From the NCBI RefSeq assembly GCF_963169125.1, contig NC_084795.1:137431701-137495700 (forward strand): 64,000 nt of DNA, read 5' to 3'. Position numbers and translations under genes: made by a program. Numbering within the stretch: the first letter of the stretch is position 1; every line of letters starts with the position of its first letter. This document shows positions 21,081-31,650 of this stretch, in pieces. The stretch is from Humulus lupulus. Taxonomy: Eukaryota > Streptophyta > Magnoliopsida > Rosales > Cannabaceae. Under the pieces are notes generated by a model. That model saw nothing but the letters and a program-made list of their open reading frames with translations. It did not search any database and was not told the DNA's origin.

Positions 21081-23002
21081 GGTGAACAGGTCACCAAATA
21101 GGGTGTTGCCCAAAGTGAGGATAGAGATTTAGATCCTTACTTTGGGGATTTTGAAGAAAATGTTGGACCCGTGGAGGACCTCGAGGAGGTCCAACTAGAA
21201 GAAGCAGATCCGACTAGGGTTGTGAAAGTCGGTAAAAACTTAGAGACAACAACAAAAAACAAACTGGTGGAATTTTTTAAGGAGAACCAAGAGGTGTTTG
21301 CCTTTTCACATAAAGATATGGTTGGGATAGACCTAGTAGTAATCATCCATGTCTTAAATATTGACAAAAACTTTCCACCAGTACAACAAAAAAGAAGGCT
21401 CCTCGACAAAGACAGATCGAAGGCCCTAAGAGAGGAAGTCAAGAAGCTGAAGGAAAACGGATTCATTAGAGTAGCATTTTATCCATCTTGGGTCTCTAAT
21501 CCCATATTGGTTCCCAAGCCGAATGGAAAGTGGAGGATGTGCGTGGATTTCATAGACCTTAATAAAGCTTGCTCGAAGGATTGTTTTCCACTCCCAAGGA
21601 TCGACTAGTTGGTCGATGCTACATCAGGGCACGAGATTTTATCATTCATGGATGCATACTCTAGGTACAATAAGATCAATATGCATCCACCTGATGATGA
21701 TCACACTAGATTTCAAACAGATGCAAGGTTGTACTGCTACAAAGTAATGCCCTTCGGTTTGAAAAACACTGGTGCGACTTACCAGCGACTGGTCAACCAT
21801 ATGTTCAAAGAACTGATTGGCGTTAGCATGGAGGTATATGTTGATGACATGCTGGTTAAGTCAAAGAAAGTTGAAGAGCACATCGAGGACCTTCAAAGAT
21901 GGTTCAACATCCTGAACAAATATCAGATGAAGCTAAACCTCCTTAAATGTTCTTTTGGTGTTGGATCAGGGAAATTTTTGGGATTCATAGTAAACTCGCG
22001 AGGAATCAAGGATAATCCCGAAAAGATTCAAGCCCTGATCGAGATGCGGTCGCCTGCCAAGATTAAAGATGTTCAAAGTCTAACTGGGAGGATTGCCGCA
22101 CTGAGTAGATTCCAAGTCAACGGACAAGTGCGCCCTATTTTTCAATCTACTCAGGGGCAACAAGAAGTTTGAATGGACAGAAGAGTGCGAACATGCTTTT
22201 CAGGCGCTAAAGTCCCACATGTCGCAACCACTAATCTTGTCCATGCCAGTTGAAAAGGAAACTCTGTTCATCTATTTGACAGTCACATAATATGCTGCCA
22301 GTGCTGTTTTAATCAGAGAATAAGACAACGTTCAGAAAGCAGTATATTATGCGAACAAGAGGTTTGTGGGAGCAAAGTTGTGGTATCCACCCATTTAAAA
22401 GTTAGCCTATTGCTTGATTTTGGACTCAAGGAAATTGTAACCTTACTTTCAAGCTCACCCCATCGTGGTGCTCACCGACCAGCCATTACGGCAAGTCTTA
22501 CAGTAACCAGAAGCCACTGGACGGTTATTAAAATGGGCAGTCGAACTAGGGCTGTTCGACATTTCTTATTCTCCACGGGCAGCTGTGAAAGGATAGGCTC
22601 TACCAAACTTTGTCACAGAATTCACCGGGATTCCAATTGTCGAGCCGATGGAAGAGACTGAAAGTCAAATTCAAGTTCCTCCCTGGAAATTGTTCGTAGA
22701 CGGCTCTTCCAATAAGCACAATGCAGGAGCAGGTCTGATCCTAATTTCTCCAGAAGGACATCAGTTCCATTGTGCAATCAGATTCAACTTTACAACATCC
22801 AACAATGAAGCCGAATACGAAGCTCTGCTCGCAGGATTAAGGCTAGCCAGAGACATGGATATAAAGTCACTAGAAATTTATAGTGATTCTCAGCTAGTGG
22901 TTAATCAGATTATGGGAGAATATCAGGCTAGGGGTCTCAAAATGGTTGCTTATTTGAACAAAGAAAAGGACTTATTGACACAGTTTGAAAGGTATACTCT
23001 CT
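21081..23002 (+). pseudogene. Element C reverse transcriptase and RNase H
   Basis: Collinear with element A. It begins with the last residues of the protease linker, TAG 21099-21101, then RT with VPKPNGKWRMCVDF, SFMDAYSRYN, MPFGLKNTGATYQ and YVDDMLVKSK. TAG 21606 stands where A has Gln (PRIDQLVD). A frameshift near 22110 breaks the connection domain, and about 22140-22640 has many stops. RNase H is readable again from 22648: Asp in FVDGSSN, Glu in NNEAEYEALLAGL, Asp in YSDSQLVVNQ. It ends at paired TAA codons (23003-23008) where A reads Gln-Gln. Most stops match C-to-T or G-to-A changes relative to A. Confidence 0.88.
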
Positions 23003-24349
23003 AATAAGTGCCTCACGATCAGAACTCAAATGCTAATGCCTTGGCCAAGTTAGCAAGTGCGAAGGATGCTGACACCTTGAACATCGTACCAGTTGAACAT
23101 TTTTCGGCACTGAGCATTCAAGCAGAAGAGTCTTCGCTAGTGATTCAAGCGACAGACACATGGATGACACCCATTATTAAATACCTTGAGCAGGGATTGC
23201 TGCCAGCGAAAAGAAACAAAGCAAGGACTCTCCAGAGATAGTAGGTTCGATTCATTCTGGTTGACAAAATTTTATATAGAAGAGGGTACTCGATGACTTT
23301 GTTACAGTGTGTCTCTAAGGAGAAAGCTAAGGGACTAATGCAAGAAATCCATGAAGGTTTACGTGGAGATCACGCTGGGGGGTAGAGTTTGTCGAAAAAG
23401 ATCTTAAGGCATGGGTACTTCTGACCTACCATGAATGAGGACTCTATGGATTTCATTCGGAAGTGTGACAAGTGCCAAAGATTCTCCAAGATACCACGAG
23501 CAGCCCCTAATGAGCTCAAATAGATGCAAATCTCATGGTCGTTCATAGTATGGGGGATTGATTTGATCGGGTCTTTACCCACAGGAAAAGGGAATGTCAA
23601 ATATGCAGTAGTTGCTGTTGACTACTTCACAAAGTGGGCCGAAGCTGAGCCACTAGCAACAATAACGACCAAGAAAGTTTTGGATTTTGTAGTCAAGAAT
23701 ATCGTGTGTCGATATGGGTTACCAAGGAAAATTGTCTCAGATAGTGGCACACAATTTGACAGTGATCTTTTTACCGATTTTTGCGAGAGGCACAAGATTG
23801 TAAAAAGTTTTTCATCAGTAATTCATCCGCAAGAAAATGGACAAGTTGAAGCTCTCAACAAGACCCTGAAGGACACCCTGAAGAAAAGGCTCTAAAAGAC
23901 AAAAGGGGCATGGCCAGAACAATTACCAGAAGTCATTTGGTCGTATACAACATCCTACTGAATAGCAACAGGGCATACGCCATTTTCCTTAGCCTATGGT
24001 TATGAGGCCAGTTGCCTGTTGAGCTTAACCCACCATCACAGAGATGGCTGACATATGATCAGACTGCTAATGATCAACTATTGATGGAATCCTTAGACTT
24101 GATCGATGGAAGATGTGAGCAAGCTCAGCTTCGAGTAGCAGCTTACTAGCAAAAGGTCGTGCGATATTTTAACTCTAAAGTACGTGAAAGAAATTTTAAC
24201 GTGGGAGATTTGGTACTTAGAAGAGTTTTTCTCAACACTCGCGATCAGTCTACCGGAGTGCTCGGACCTAACTAGGAGGGTCCGTATCAAACGGAGATCT
24301 CATTCCTCGTTATTGGAATGGAGAACACTTGCACAAGTATTATCAATAA
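23003..24349 (+). pseudogene. Element C integrase
   Basis: It contains the zinc region HEGLRGDH...CDKCQRF and the catalytic core with WGIDLIGSLPTGKG (first Asp), VSDSGTQFDSDLF (second Asp) and ENGQVEALN (Glu), so all three acidic residues survive. It is interrupted by stops near 23239, 23383, 23424, 23521 and 23893, and by frame changes after about 23900. The C-terminus can still be traced to HKYYQ followed by TAA 24347-24349, which matches HLKKYYQ-TGA at the end of element B. At YF-stop-PT a TGA replaces the Trp codon of A. Confidence 0.85.
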
Positions 24350-25031
24350 AAAATTCTTTTTAAAGAATTGGCTTGTATTAATTTCACTTTTTACAAGTTT
24401 ATGAACAAGGGCTAGTCAGTTATATGGCTAGTCGCTTACAAGTGTAAGATCAATTTTTGATCACTCATACAAACACGATTTTGTCCATTTATTACGAGAA
24501 ATAAAAGGAACTGTGCGTAGCCAGTTATTCTTGCCAAATTATTGTATTTATTACAAGTATTTGCTCATTACGTGTGTTGTTTTGCTATATTATCGTTATT
24601 GATTATGAATACGCGACCAGTAATGTTCGAATAAGACTTGGTCATGGTAAGTGACCGAGAACCCTAAGCTCCTCGATCACTTGGGGGGCATATAAGACAC
24701 CAAGCAAGCAAAGCATATCAACATGTATATGTAAACACACGAGCAACATAAGGGAAAGCATACTACGATACTTAGAGTATTTTTAAAAAAAATTAGTTTA
24801 AATTTTGTAAAAATCAGAACAAAGTGCTATGCTAAGTTCAGTCATTCAGACATATGTTATAATAATAGCAAAAATTATAATATCAAAATGAAATGTTTTA
24901 CATCGCAAGCAGTTACTGCTCAGATGCAAATTAATAAATTAAAAGAAAAGCTACCTCGAGCAGCAAAATTATCTTAACATTACGAACAGTAGTTCGTATG
25001 TTCCAGTTACAACAATGAAAACAAAAATAAA
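24350..25031. other. Spacer between pol and the antisense gene of C
   Basis: No coding sequence. Small inverted repeats include CTTACAAGTGTAAG and GATCAATTTTTGATC at about 24448-24475. A G-rich stretch (CTTGGGGGGCATATAA, 24680-24696) resembles the polypurine tracts of this group but has no LTR start after it. Both neighbouring genes end here, tail to tail. Confidence 0.55.
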
Positions 25032-27560
25032 TCACTGAGCAGTAGGAGGATCTGGCTGGGATTACTGGTTGACAGTGGTCCCCGCATCATCTTCGACAAC
25101 CTCGGTGCTAGTCACCAAGGAGATTTCAGGGGACTCCTGAGCTTTCTGTTCCTTCGCTAGACGAGAAGCACACTTGGCCAGTTCAGCCTCTGTACTTGTT
25201 CGGGAAGATAGTAAAAGTTCACCTCTGGATTGTTCTTCCCAAACAAGTAGAAGAAATTGAAAGTCGATCCTTTGAACTTCTCTAAATTGCGAGCATTGGT
25301 TTCCTCAAGCAGTTTTGTTCGCTCCTCCAGCTCAACGGTTTTCTTTCGGCTAATCACTAGGTCATCTTGAAGTTTGGATGCTTCTTTGAAGTTAATCTCT
25401 GAAGCCTCCTTACACTTCTCCTTGACCGCAGTAATTTTTACCACCGACTCTTGGCATCTCCTCAGATCCTCACTCAGGTCGGCAACCCTAGCCTCGGCCA
25501 CCTTAAGCTCTTCAGCAACTCTTGCCTCGACCGCCTTCACCTCTTCAACATGTTTGGCCTCGACCTCATTCATCTACTTGGTGTATCTGTCCTCGACTGC
25601 CTTGATCTCCTCAGCAAATCTGGCCTCGGTCTCCTCGGCTCGACGCCAGCTGTGTCCTATGGTGAGGATACCCTGCGAACAGAAAAAGACAGGTAAACCA
25701 GTTAGAAGCTGTTAAAGAAAGTGTTGTTCGATTATAAAGGAAAAAGAAGAAACACACTTACGCTGAGGACTTCAGATAGTCCGCAGCTGATGACTTCTCA
25801 TAAGTACGTTGAAGGCCCTACTCAGCGGGTCGTTGGCCGAGGGTCTCCTCGCCTGCTCGAGGGGGGGGGGGGGAGTTACTGTGAGGAGGAGGAGGTGTCG
25901 TATTTCTAGAAGGAGTGGGCGCTGGGGGAGGTGCCGGAGGATCCTTTGTTCGGGCTTTTTTCTTAGAGGGATCGTTGCTGCTCTCCCCTCAGTGTCTCTT
26001 GCTCGCCTTCTTTTGGCCGCGGGAGCTTCGGCGTTGGTGTATATGTCGAAGGCATCCTCAGAAGGCATGATTGCAAGATAAAAACAATCGATCAGACAAT
26101 ATAATTTAAAAGAGTAAGGAAATAATGAAAAAGGGAAATTCTAAGTAATATACCCGAGCTATTACTACTGGTCGATACATTATTTATAGAACTACTGCTA
26201 CACTCACTGTTTGCCTCGAAGAAATCTGAATTAAAGTTACTGGTCATAAATTTAAAGTTGCCATCCCTGTTAAATAAATTATAGGGGATAGGCAGGCTAT
26301 CTAAGAGTGAGAAATCTATACCATTTTCGTCGGAGGACTCGAGTACAGGGTCGGTGCATTCCAGAAGTTTTTGCTTGCCTCTCCCATGTTGGGCAGGGGC
26401 AGCAGCAGCTCGAGGGTTACTGGAGGGTTCCCGAATGGTCACTCCTGTGGCCCGCCATCTCGGGGATTTCCTCTCCAATAGCACTCCCCGTGGTGGACTC
26501 CCTTACTTCCTGGTGAGGAGATAGAAGGCCGACCAGCCTTAGATTGCTCTCGGTGACCAGCTCTTTGATGCTCCTCTCAATATTCGTCATGCTGGCCAGG
26601 GCTGTAGCCCTCATCTCCATCTCTAGAGTAGGGTTTGGTCGGTACCATGGACCTAGACACAACATCAATGTTCTAAGGACGGTGAAGAAAAAACTAGCAG
26701 AAAATAAACGACCAGTGATTGAGAGATTTACCTCCTCGGGTCAAGGCCAGGTTGTTGGCAACCAGTTTCGTCGTAAGGAAGTACTCTTGGAAGTACTTTC
26801 CTACATTGGATTTGTAGGTGAAATCACTCAGGAATATGCGAGTAGATTCCTGGTGACAGAAATGGAAAAACCCCGTGTTGTTCTGGTTGGGGTTGGACTT
26901 GAGATCGAACAGGTAGTTGATCTCGTGCGATGTGGGCACAGGCCACTTATTATGGTTGTAAAGGATATAGAGTGCTGATAGTACTCTATATCCGTTGGGT
27001 GTAATTTGGAAGGGGGCGACCTCGAAGTAATTTGCCTCCCCTTGGAAAAATTCGTGTAGGGGCAAGATAGCCCCTGTCTCAATGTGGAACCTCGACCAGG
27101 CGTAGAAGGCGCCTCCAGGCACGTTTGCCTATTGGTCGGAGGTAGGTTTGATTAAGGTAACCCCAGGAAGGTCGTACTTCTTGAGGTACCTTGTCACCAT
27201 CCTAGCCTATATGACACTAGGAGGCGGGACATACCAGTCAACTTCTGGTCGAAGGCCGTCGCGAGGCCGGGCTTTGGGTTGAATGACTGGTGGTGCAACA
27301 TTTATAGGTTGAGGATCATGTGAAGGACCCTCTTTGTCGGTTGCTAGTTGGTTGGAAGGAGAGTGAGTGGTTTTCTTTTTCCTACGAGCTATGTGTTTAA
27401 CGTGACCCATGTGTGGTTGGTGGTTTAGTGAGCTGGTCGTGGGGTTTTGTTGAGAAGATGGAAGGTCAGAGAAAGGAAGTGGCAATTGTTCTTGATCTTC
27501 GAATAGTAGCACGAGAAGATCGTCGTTTATTGGCCTCTCAGCTCCCCAAGGATCGTGCAT
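25032..27560 (-). pseudogene. Tat antisense gene, copy C
   Basis: Met at 27560 (MHDPWGAER), then a Pro/Gln-rich segment with basic ARRKKK, then the transposon-family core: FYAWSRFHIETG, LHEFFQGEANYF, QITPNGYRVLSALYILY and FFHFCHQES (about 26690-27120). A GT-AG intron fits about 26653-26735. Acidic and Pro-rich blocks follow. A strong coiled coil lies at about 25260-25575 (EVEAKHVEEVKAVEARVAEELK...). The C-terminus has FYLFGKNNPEVNFYYL (about 25210-25260) and ends at TGA near 25032. The core differs from B and F but has the same order. Stops near 27207, 26417 and 25773 or predicted splice sites break the frame. Not recognised beyond the family; function unknown. Confidence 0.68.
25861..25873 (-). 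repeat. Run of 13 G (C on the gene strand)
   Basis: It lies in the Pro-rich part of antisense gene C. On the gene strand it is a C run and would encode consecutive prolines or shift frame when its length changes. Confidence 0.8.
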
Positions 27561-27658
27561 GAATATCTGAGAAGAGAAAATGGGAAATGAGAATCTACGA
27601 CCAATAGATAGAAGAAGATGAAGTGTAAGGATAACGTTGCTTGTGTATAAAAGTTAAG

Positions 27659-27666
27659 CTTTTATA
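27659..27666 (-). promoter_or_regulatory. Candidate TATA box for the antisense gene of C
   Basis: TATAAAAG on the minus strand, about 100 bp upstream of the Met at 27560. The spacing suits a Pol II promoter with a short leader. Confidence 0.5.
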
Positions 27667-28410
27667 CGACCAGCAGCATCCTAACGTTAACACTAAAAAC
27701 ATGCGAAAAATTTGGAAAATGGATCAAAAAGTGGAAGTGAAAAGTTTTTCCAGGAAAACTTTCGACTCCGAAAAAAGGCGGGAAAAACCCAGTTTTTCCG
27801 AAAACAGTAAAATCATATTTTCACTTCGATTTCGGGCTCTAAAACAATATTTCTGTTTACCACATTGATTTCTAAGCCTCACCTAATGTTTTTTTACTGC
27901 CTAAAGTTCCTATTCTATCATGTTTCTGCGTACAAACCTGATCACCCAAATTTTTTTCTCAAGAACATCAAGAACTCAAACAAGAAAACTTACGAAATTT
28001 ATTCTAGAATGTATAATAGGGAATACGAGTTCAAAAACTTACTTGGATTGCGGTTTTCAAAGAAATCACAAAGATATTGCTCAAAGCTGATCAGACACGT
28101 CTCGGAATGCTGAAGCTTTCTGGGTCTCTCTTGAGAATTTTTTTTCTTAGTTCTTGAGGAAGAAGAAGGAAACGGTAAAAAGTTAAAAGTGGAAGAGGTG
28201 ATGTACTTATACTGATCGTGGTGCAGTTAAAGAGGTAATGATGGGGGTAAGTTTTCGATACATGGGAAATTGTGTTAGCTGTCGAAATATTTTTGGGAAA
28301 CTTTAACGGTCATGATTGTTTAATTTTTCGAAAAGGTACTGACAGATGTGACAGGTCAGATGAAACACTGGTCGAGTAAGTTTATTATATGTTGGTCGCA
28401 GTAAAATAAA
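27667..28410. other. Non-coding region between antisense gene C and LTR C
   Basis: AT-rich sequence without a convincing gene, corresponding in position to 8545-9027, 52431-53450 and 40274-40590. It leads into the polypurine tract of C. Confidence 0.55.
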
Positions 28411-28423
28411 TTTGGGGGGCAAA
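28411..28423 (+). promoter_or_regulatory. Polypurine tract of element C
   Basis: TTTGGGGGGCAAA directly before the LTR start TGTTTACC at 28424. It is the same design as the tracts before LTR E and LTR B. Confidence 0.75.
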
Positions 28424-29006
28424 TGTTTACCTAAAAAAGATTCGCCTGATGATGTGGCAAAATTAATGTGCACGTGGGGTGCACGTGACTATTCAAGTGG
28501 GTACGTTCTGTTCGACCACCGACCAGAAGATGATTCACTCAGTAGAAGGCATATTTCATAGGTGACCAGGCTGGTCGCAGTATTTCAAATATCTTTTATA
28601 GATTTGTAATCTCCCATTTATGTAATAATTGTAATTTCCATTATTTTTCAGATACGCTTGTATTAAATGTAATCAAGGCCCATCGGCCCAAAAGGAAATC
28701 CTTTTGCCTATAAATAAGACTCAAAGGGCTCAAGAGAGGGGACTTTTTATTTTTAGAGAGAATTATATTGTTTTGATCCGCCAAATTTGTATTCATCTCC
28801 AAGCTTGTGAAACTCGTGAACCCTAGTTCATTGATCCCAGGTTTTTGGGTTCTACATTAATAAGAACAATAAGTGGACGTAGGTCATTACCGCTTCTGGG
28901 GTCGAACCACTATAAATCTTTGTGTCATTTATCTTTTTGGTTGGATTTTATCTCATTTTTATCGTTTTACTTGACTTTGTGTCATTGACTGAATCGAAGG
29001 TCAACA
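28424..29006 (+). repeat. 3' LTR of element C (583 bp)
   Basis: It starts TGTTTACC and ends GGTCAACA. It has a TATAAATA box (28709-28716), the block GTGGACGTAGGTCATTACC (28873-28891) and GGGGTCGAACCACTATAAAT just after. It aligns with LTR A and the solo LTR 60178-60800. The next base begins copia leader sequence that also occurs at 45026. Confidence 0.85.
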
Positions 29007-29543
29007 AGCTTATTTTAAGAATTATGTTCGATCTCCACCATTGGTTTAACAAGGTAAATAGCTTAATGGGGCCTCAAGATGCTTTGATTCATCCCCCTAC
29101 GGAAGATGTTCATTAGTTATTTTGACAAGGTTAGATTTCGAAAGATAGATAATTATAGGTCAAATTCTACTAGACTCTCCCCTACGGTGACTACTAGGAC
29201 TAAATCTATTGATTATCGAAACTGTGGGTCTAGCCCATAAAATAAGAGATTTTGTTTTCTTATTTTGATCGAATAGTAGGTTGTTAATAATTGTGTCCAT
29301 TATTAAATAAGTTTACAACTTTATTTAACTAGTGGTATTTTTGACTCTCGCCAACAGGACAAGGATATCATAGATTAGTTAAAAACCTAAAGAAATAGAG
29401 ATATGATAAGTTTTGGTATTTTTTTGTCATATCTTACATATTTTTGGTATATGGTGTGCTATTTCTTGAAATTTGTGTGAATAGGAGTTGTATTGAGGAA
29501 ATGTGATTGATTTCTATTTTATTGATAATATGTAATTTTAAGT
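29007..29543 (+). other. Copia D leader
   Basis: This closely matches 45026-45560 upstream of the second gag copy, including CTTAATGGGGCCTC, GGAAGATGTTCATTAGTTA and CTCCCCTACGGTGA. A weaker relative is at about 41475-41575. No reading frame is evident. Confidence 0.7.
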
Positions 29544-30434
29544 ATGGATGTGTTTACTCCCATCCTTTCTCAACTTTCTATGGAGAAACTCATTGGACAA
29601 AACTTCCTTAAGTGGAAGTAAAACATCAACATTGTGTTGATTGGTGACAACTCAAAGTTCTTCATGACTGAGGAATCCCCAGAAGCTCTAGCTGAAGGAG
29701 CCACCAAGTCTGTGAGGGATAAGTATGAGCATTGGCAGGCAGCTAACAACAAGGCGCAGTACTACATGTTGAATAGTACGATCGACACTCTCAAGACAAA
29801 GATGGAGAATTTTGAGACGGCCTACAAAATCATGGATCAACTCCAAGACATGTTTGGTGCCAAGTCAGCGCAGACTCGTTTTGAGGCCACCAAGAAATAT
29901 GCCAATGCTCGGATGGCACCTTCTCAACATGTCTGTGATCATCTGATCAAAATGAAAAACTACTTTCAGGAAGCTGAACTGCATGGACCAACAATAGATG
30001 AGAAAACTCAAGTTGGCTTAATCCTCAATAGTCTCTCCAGCTTTCCTGTCGTTCACCACCAACTATGTGTTGAATAAACTCAACAATGGTCTGACGCAGC
30101 TCATGAATGAGCTTCAGAATTTTGAGTCTATCATGGGTGGACCAAGTGAGGGAGGAGAAAAGAAGACAACTACTACTACTGCTGCTGATCTAACTAAGGA
30201 TGAAGCTAACCAAGCTTCGTCTTTGAAAGTTGGAAACAAGAGGAAAGGTGGACAAAACAACAACCCCAAGCCTGAAAAGGCTGCAAAGACGAGTGCACAA
30301 CCAAATGCACAAACGCCTAAGGGGAAGAACAAGAAAAACAAGATAGGTAAAGTTAAGTGTTTTCACTGCAAAGAGAAGGGGCATTAGAAACAGGATTGCC
30401 CCAAGTTTCTAGCAGCTAAAAACAAAGGTAAATG
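29544..30434 (+). pseudogene. Copia D gag
   Basis: The capsid-like protein starts MDVFTPILSQLS, then MEKLIGQNFLKWK. The segment AQYYMLNSTIDTLKTKMENF and the following ANARMAPSQHVCDHLIKMK are typical of the copia gag (UBN2-like) domain. A Lys/Gln-rich basic region leads to the zinc knuckle CFHCKEKGH-stop-KQDC at 30357-30404. The stop (TAG 30385) replaces the expected Trp or Arg between His and the last Cys. Other damage is TAA 29619-29621 (copy G reads Gln here) and a frameshift near 30060. Start chosen because copy G matches from this region onward. Confidence 0.85.
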
Positions 30435-30451
30435 ATTATAGTTCATTTATC

Positions 30452-31650
30452 TTGGAAACATGTGTTTTAGAGAATGATAAATCTATTTGGATTATTGATT
30501 CTGGATCTACTAACCATGTTTGTAACTCTTTACAACTTCTTGAATCGTGGGAGGAAGTGGACGAAGGCGGCTTAAAGCTTAGAGTTGGGAACGAAGTGTT
30601 TTTTGTGATCCAAGCTAGAGGAAGAGCTCGTTTGAAGTTCGGAAATAAATTTTTAATTTTAAATGATGTATTTTTTATTTCGAATTTTAGTAGAAATTTA
30701 ATTTCAGTTTCCATGTTGCAATTAGAACAATTTGTTATGACTTTCACAAGTTCTAATATATCTATTTCTTTCAATGGATCACAATTGTGTATTGCATGTT
30801 TGGAAAATGGGATTTATATTCTGCGACCTAACGAACCCCTCTCTCTTAACAATGATTTATTCAAAGTAGCTAAATCTAGGACCAATAAACGTCAAAAGAC
30901 TGATAACGATAATATGACATATTTATGGAACTTGAGACTAGGTCACATTGGCTATGATAGGATTAAAAGACTTACAAAGGACGGGCCTTTGAGGGAACTC
31001 ACCTTAGGTGAATTACCTGTCTGTGAATCTTGTCTAGAAGGAAAACTGACCAAGCGTCCATTCTCTGCAAAAGGTGATAGGGCCAAAGAACCACTTGGAC
31101 TTATGCATTCAGATGTTTGTGGACCTTTGAATGTACAAGCCAGGGGTGGTTTTGAGTATTTTGTCACTTTCATTGACGATTGCTCTAGATACTCATGTCT
31201 TTACCTAATGCATGGGAAATAATAAACATTTTCAAAATTTCAGGAATTCTTATCAATAGGTCAGAACCAAATAGGTAAAACGTTGAAGATCTTGCGATCT
31301 GATAGGGGTGGAGAATATTTGGATATGCAGTTTCAAGATCATTTAACTAAACTTGGGATTTTATCACAACTTACTGCCCAGGTACTCCGCAACAAAAGGG
31401 TGTAGCAGAATGCTGGAACAGAACTTTATTGGAAATTGTTAGATGCATGCTTAGTTACTCAACTCTACCGACTTTGTTCTGGGGACATGCAATTGAAATC
31501 GCGAACGACATTCCCATTGTCGTACCATCTAAATCAATCCCCCAAACACCTTTAGAATGCTGGAATGGTTGTGAACCTAGTTTACGCCATTATAGAATCT
31601 GGGGGTGTCCCGCCGACGTCCTGAGGAAAAAGGAAGGAAAGCTAGAATAA
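30452..31650 (+). pseudogene. Copia D protease and integrase
   Basis: Protease has the active site WIIDSGSTNHVC near its start. Integrase follows: the zinc region WNLRLGHIGYDRIKRL...CESCLEGK, then the core with HSDVCGPL (first Asp), FVTFIDDCSRY, LRSDRGGEY (second Asp) and, after a frameshift near 31370, QQKGVAECWNRT (Glu). Two adjacent stops follow MHGK at about 31220, and another stop is at 31648. The region beyond (YRIWGCPADV, FVGYPKGTRGG) is the usual copia integrase C-terminal part. All catalytic residues are recognisable, but the frame is broken at least three times. Confidence 0.85.

Larger units (their letters stand above)
21081..29006 (+). mobile_element. Tat-type element C, 5'-truncated
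   Basis: Order on the plus strand: end of protease linker, RT, RNase H, integrase (stop at 24347), spacer, antisense gene on the minus strand (27560-25032), its upstream region, polypurine tract (28411-28423) and the 3' LTR (28424-29006). Gag, protease, primer site and 5' LTR are missing. The coding part is the same subfamily as element A. The LTR 3' end at 29006 directly abuts copia leader sequence. Confidence 0.85.

Noticed and set aside
28890..28920. tRNA gene suggested by GGTTCGACCCC on the minus strand
   Set aside because: No A box or cloverleaf could be drawn; the motif is part of a conserved LTR block.
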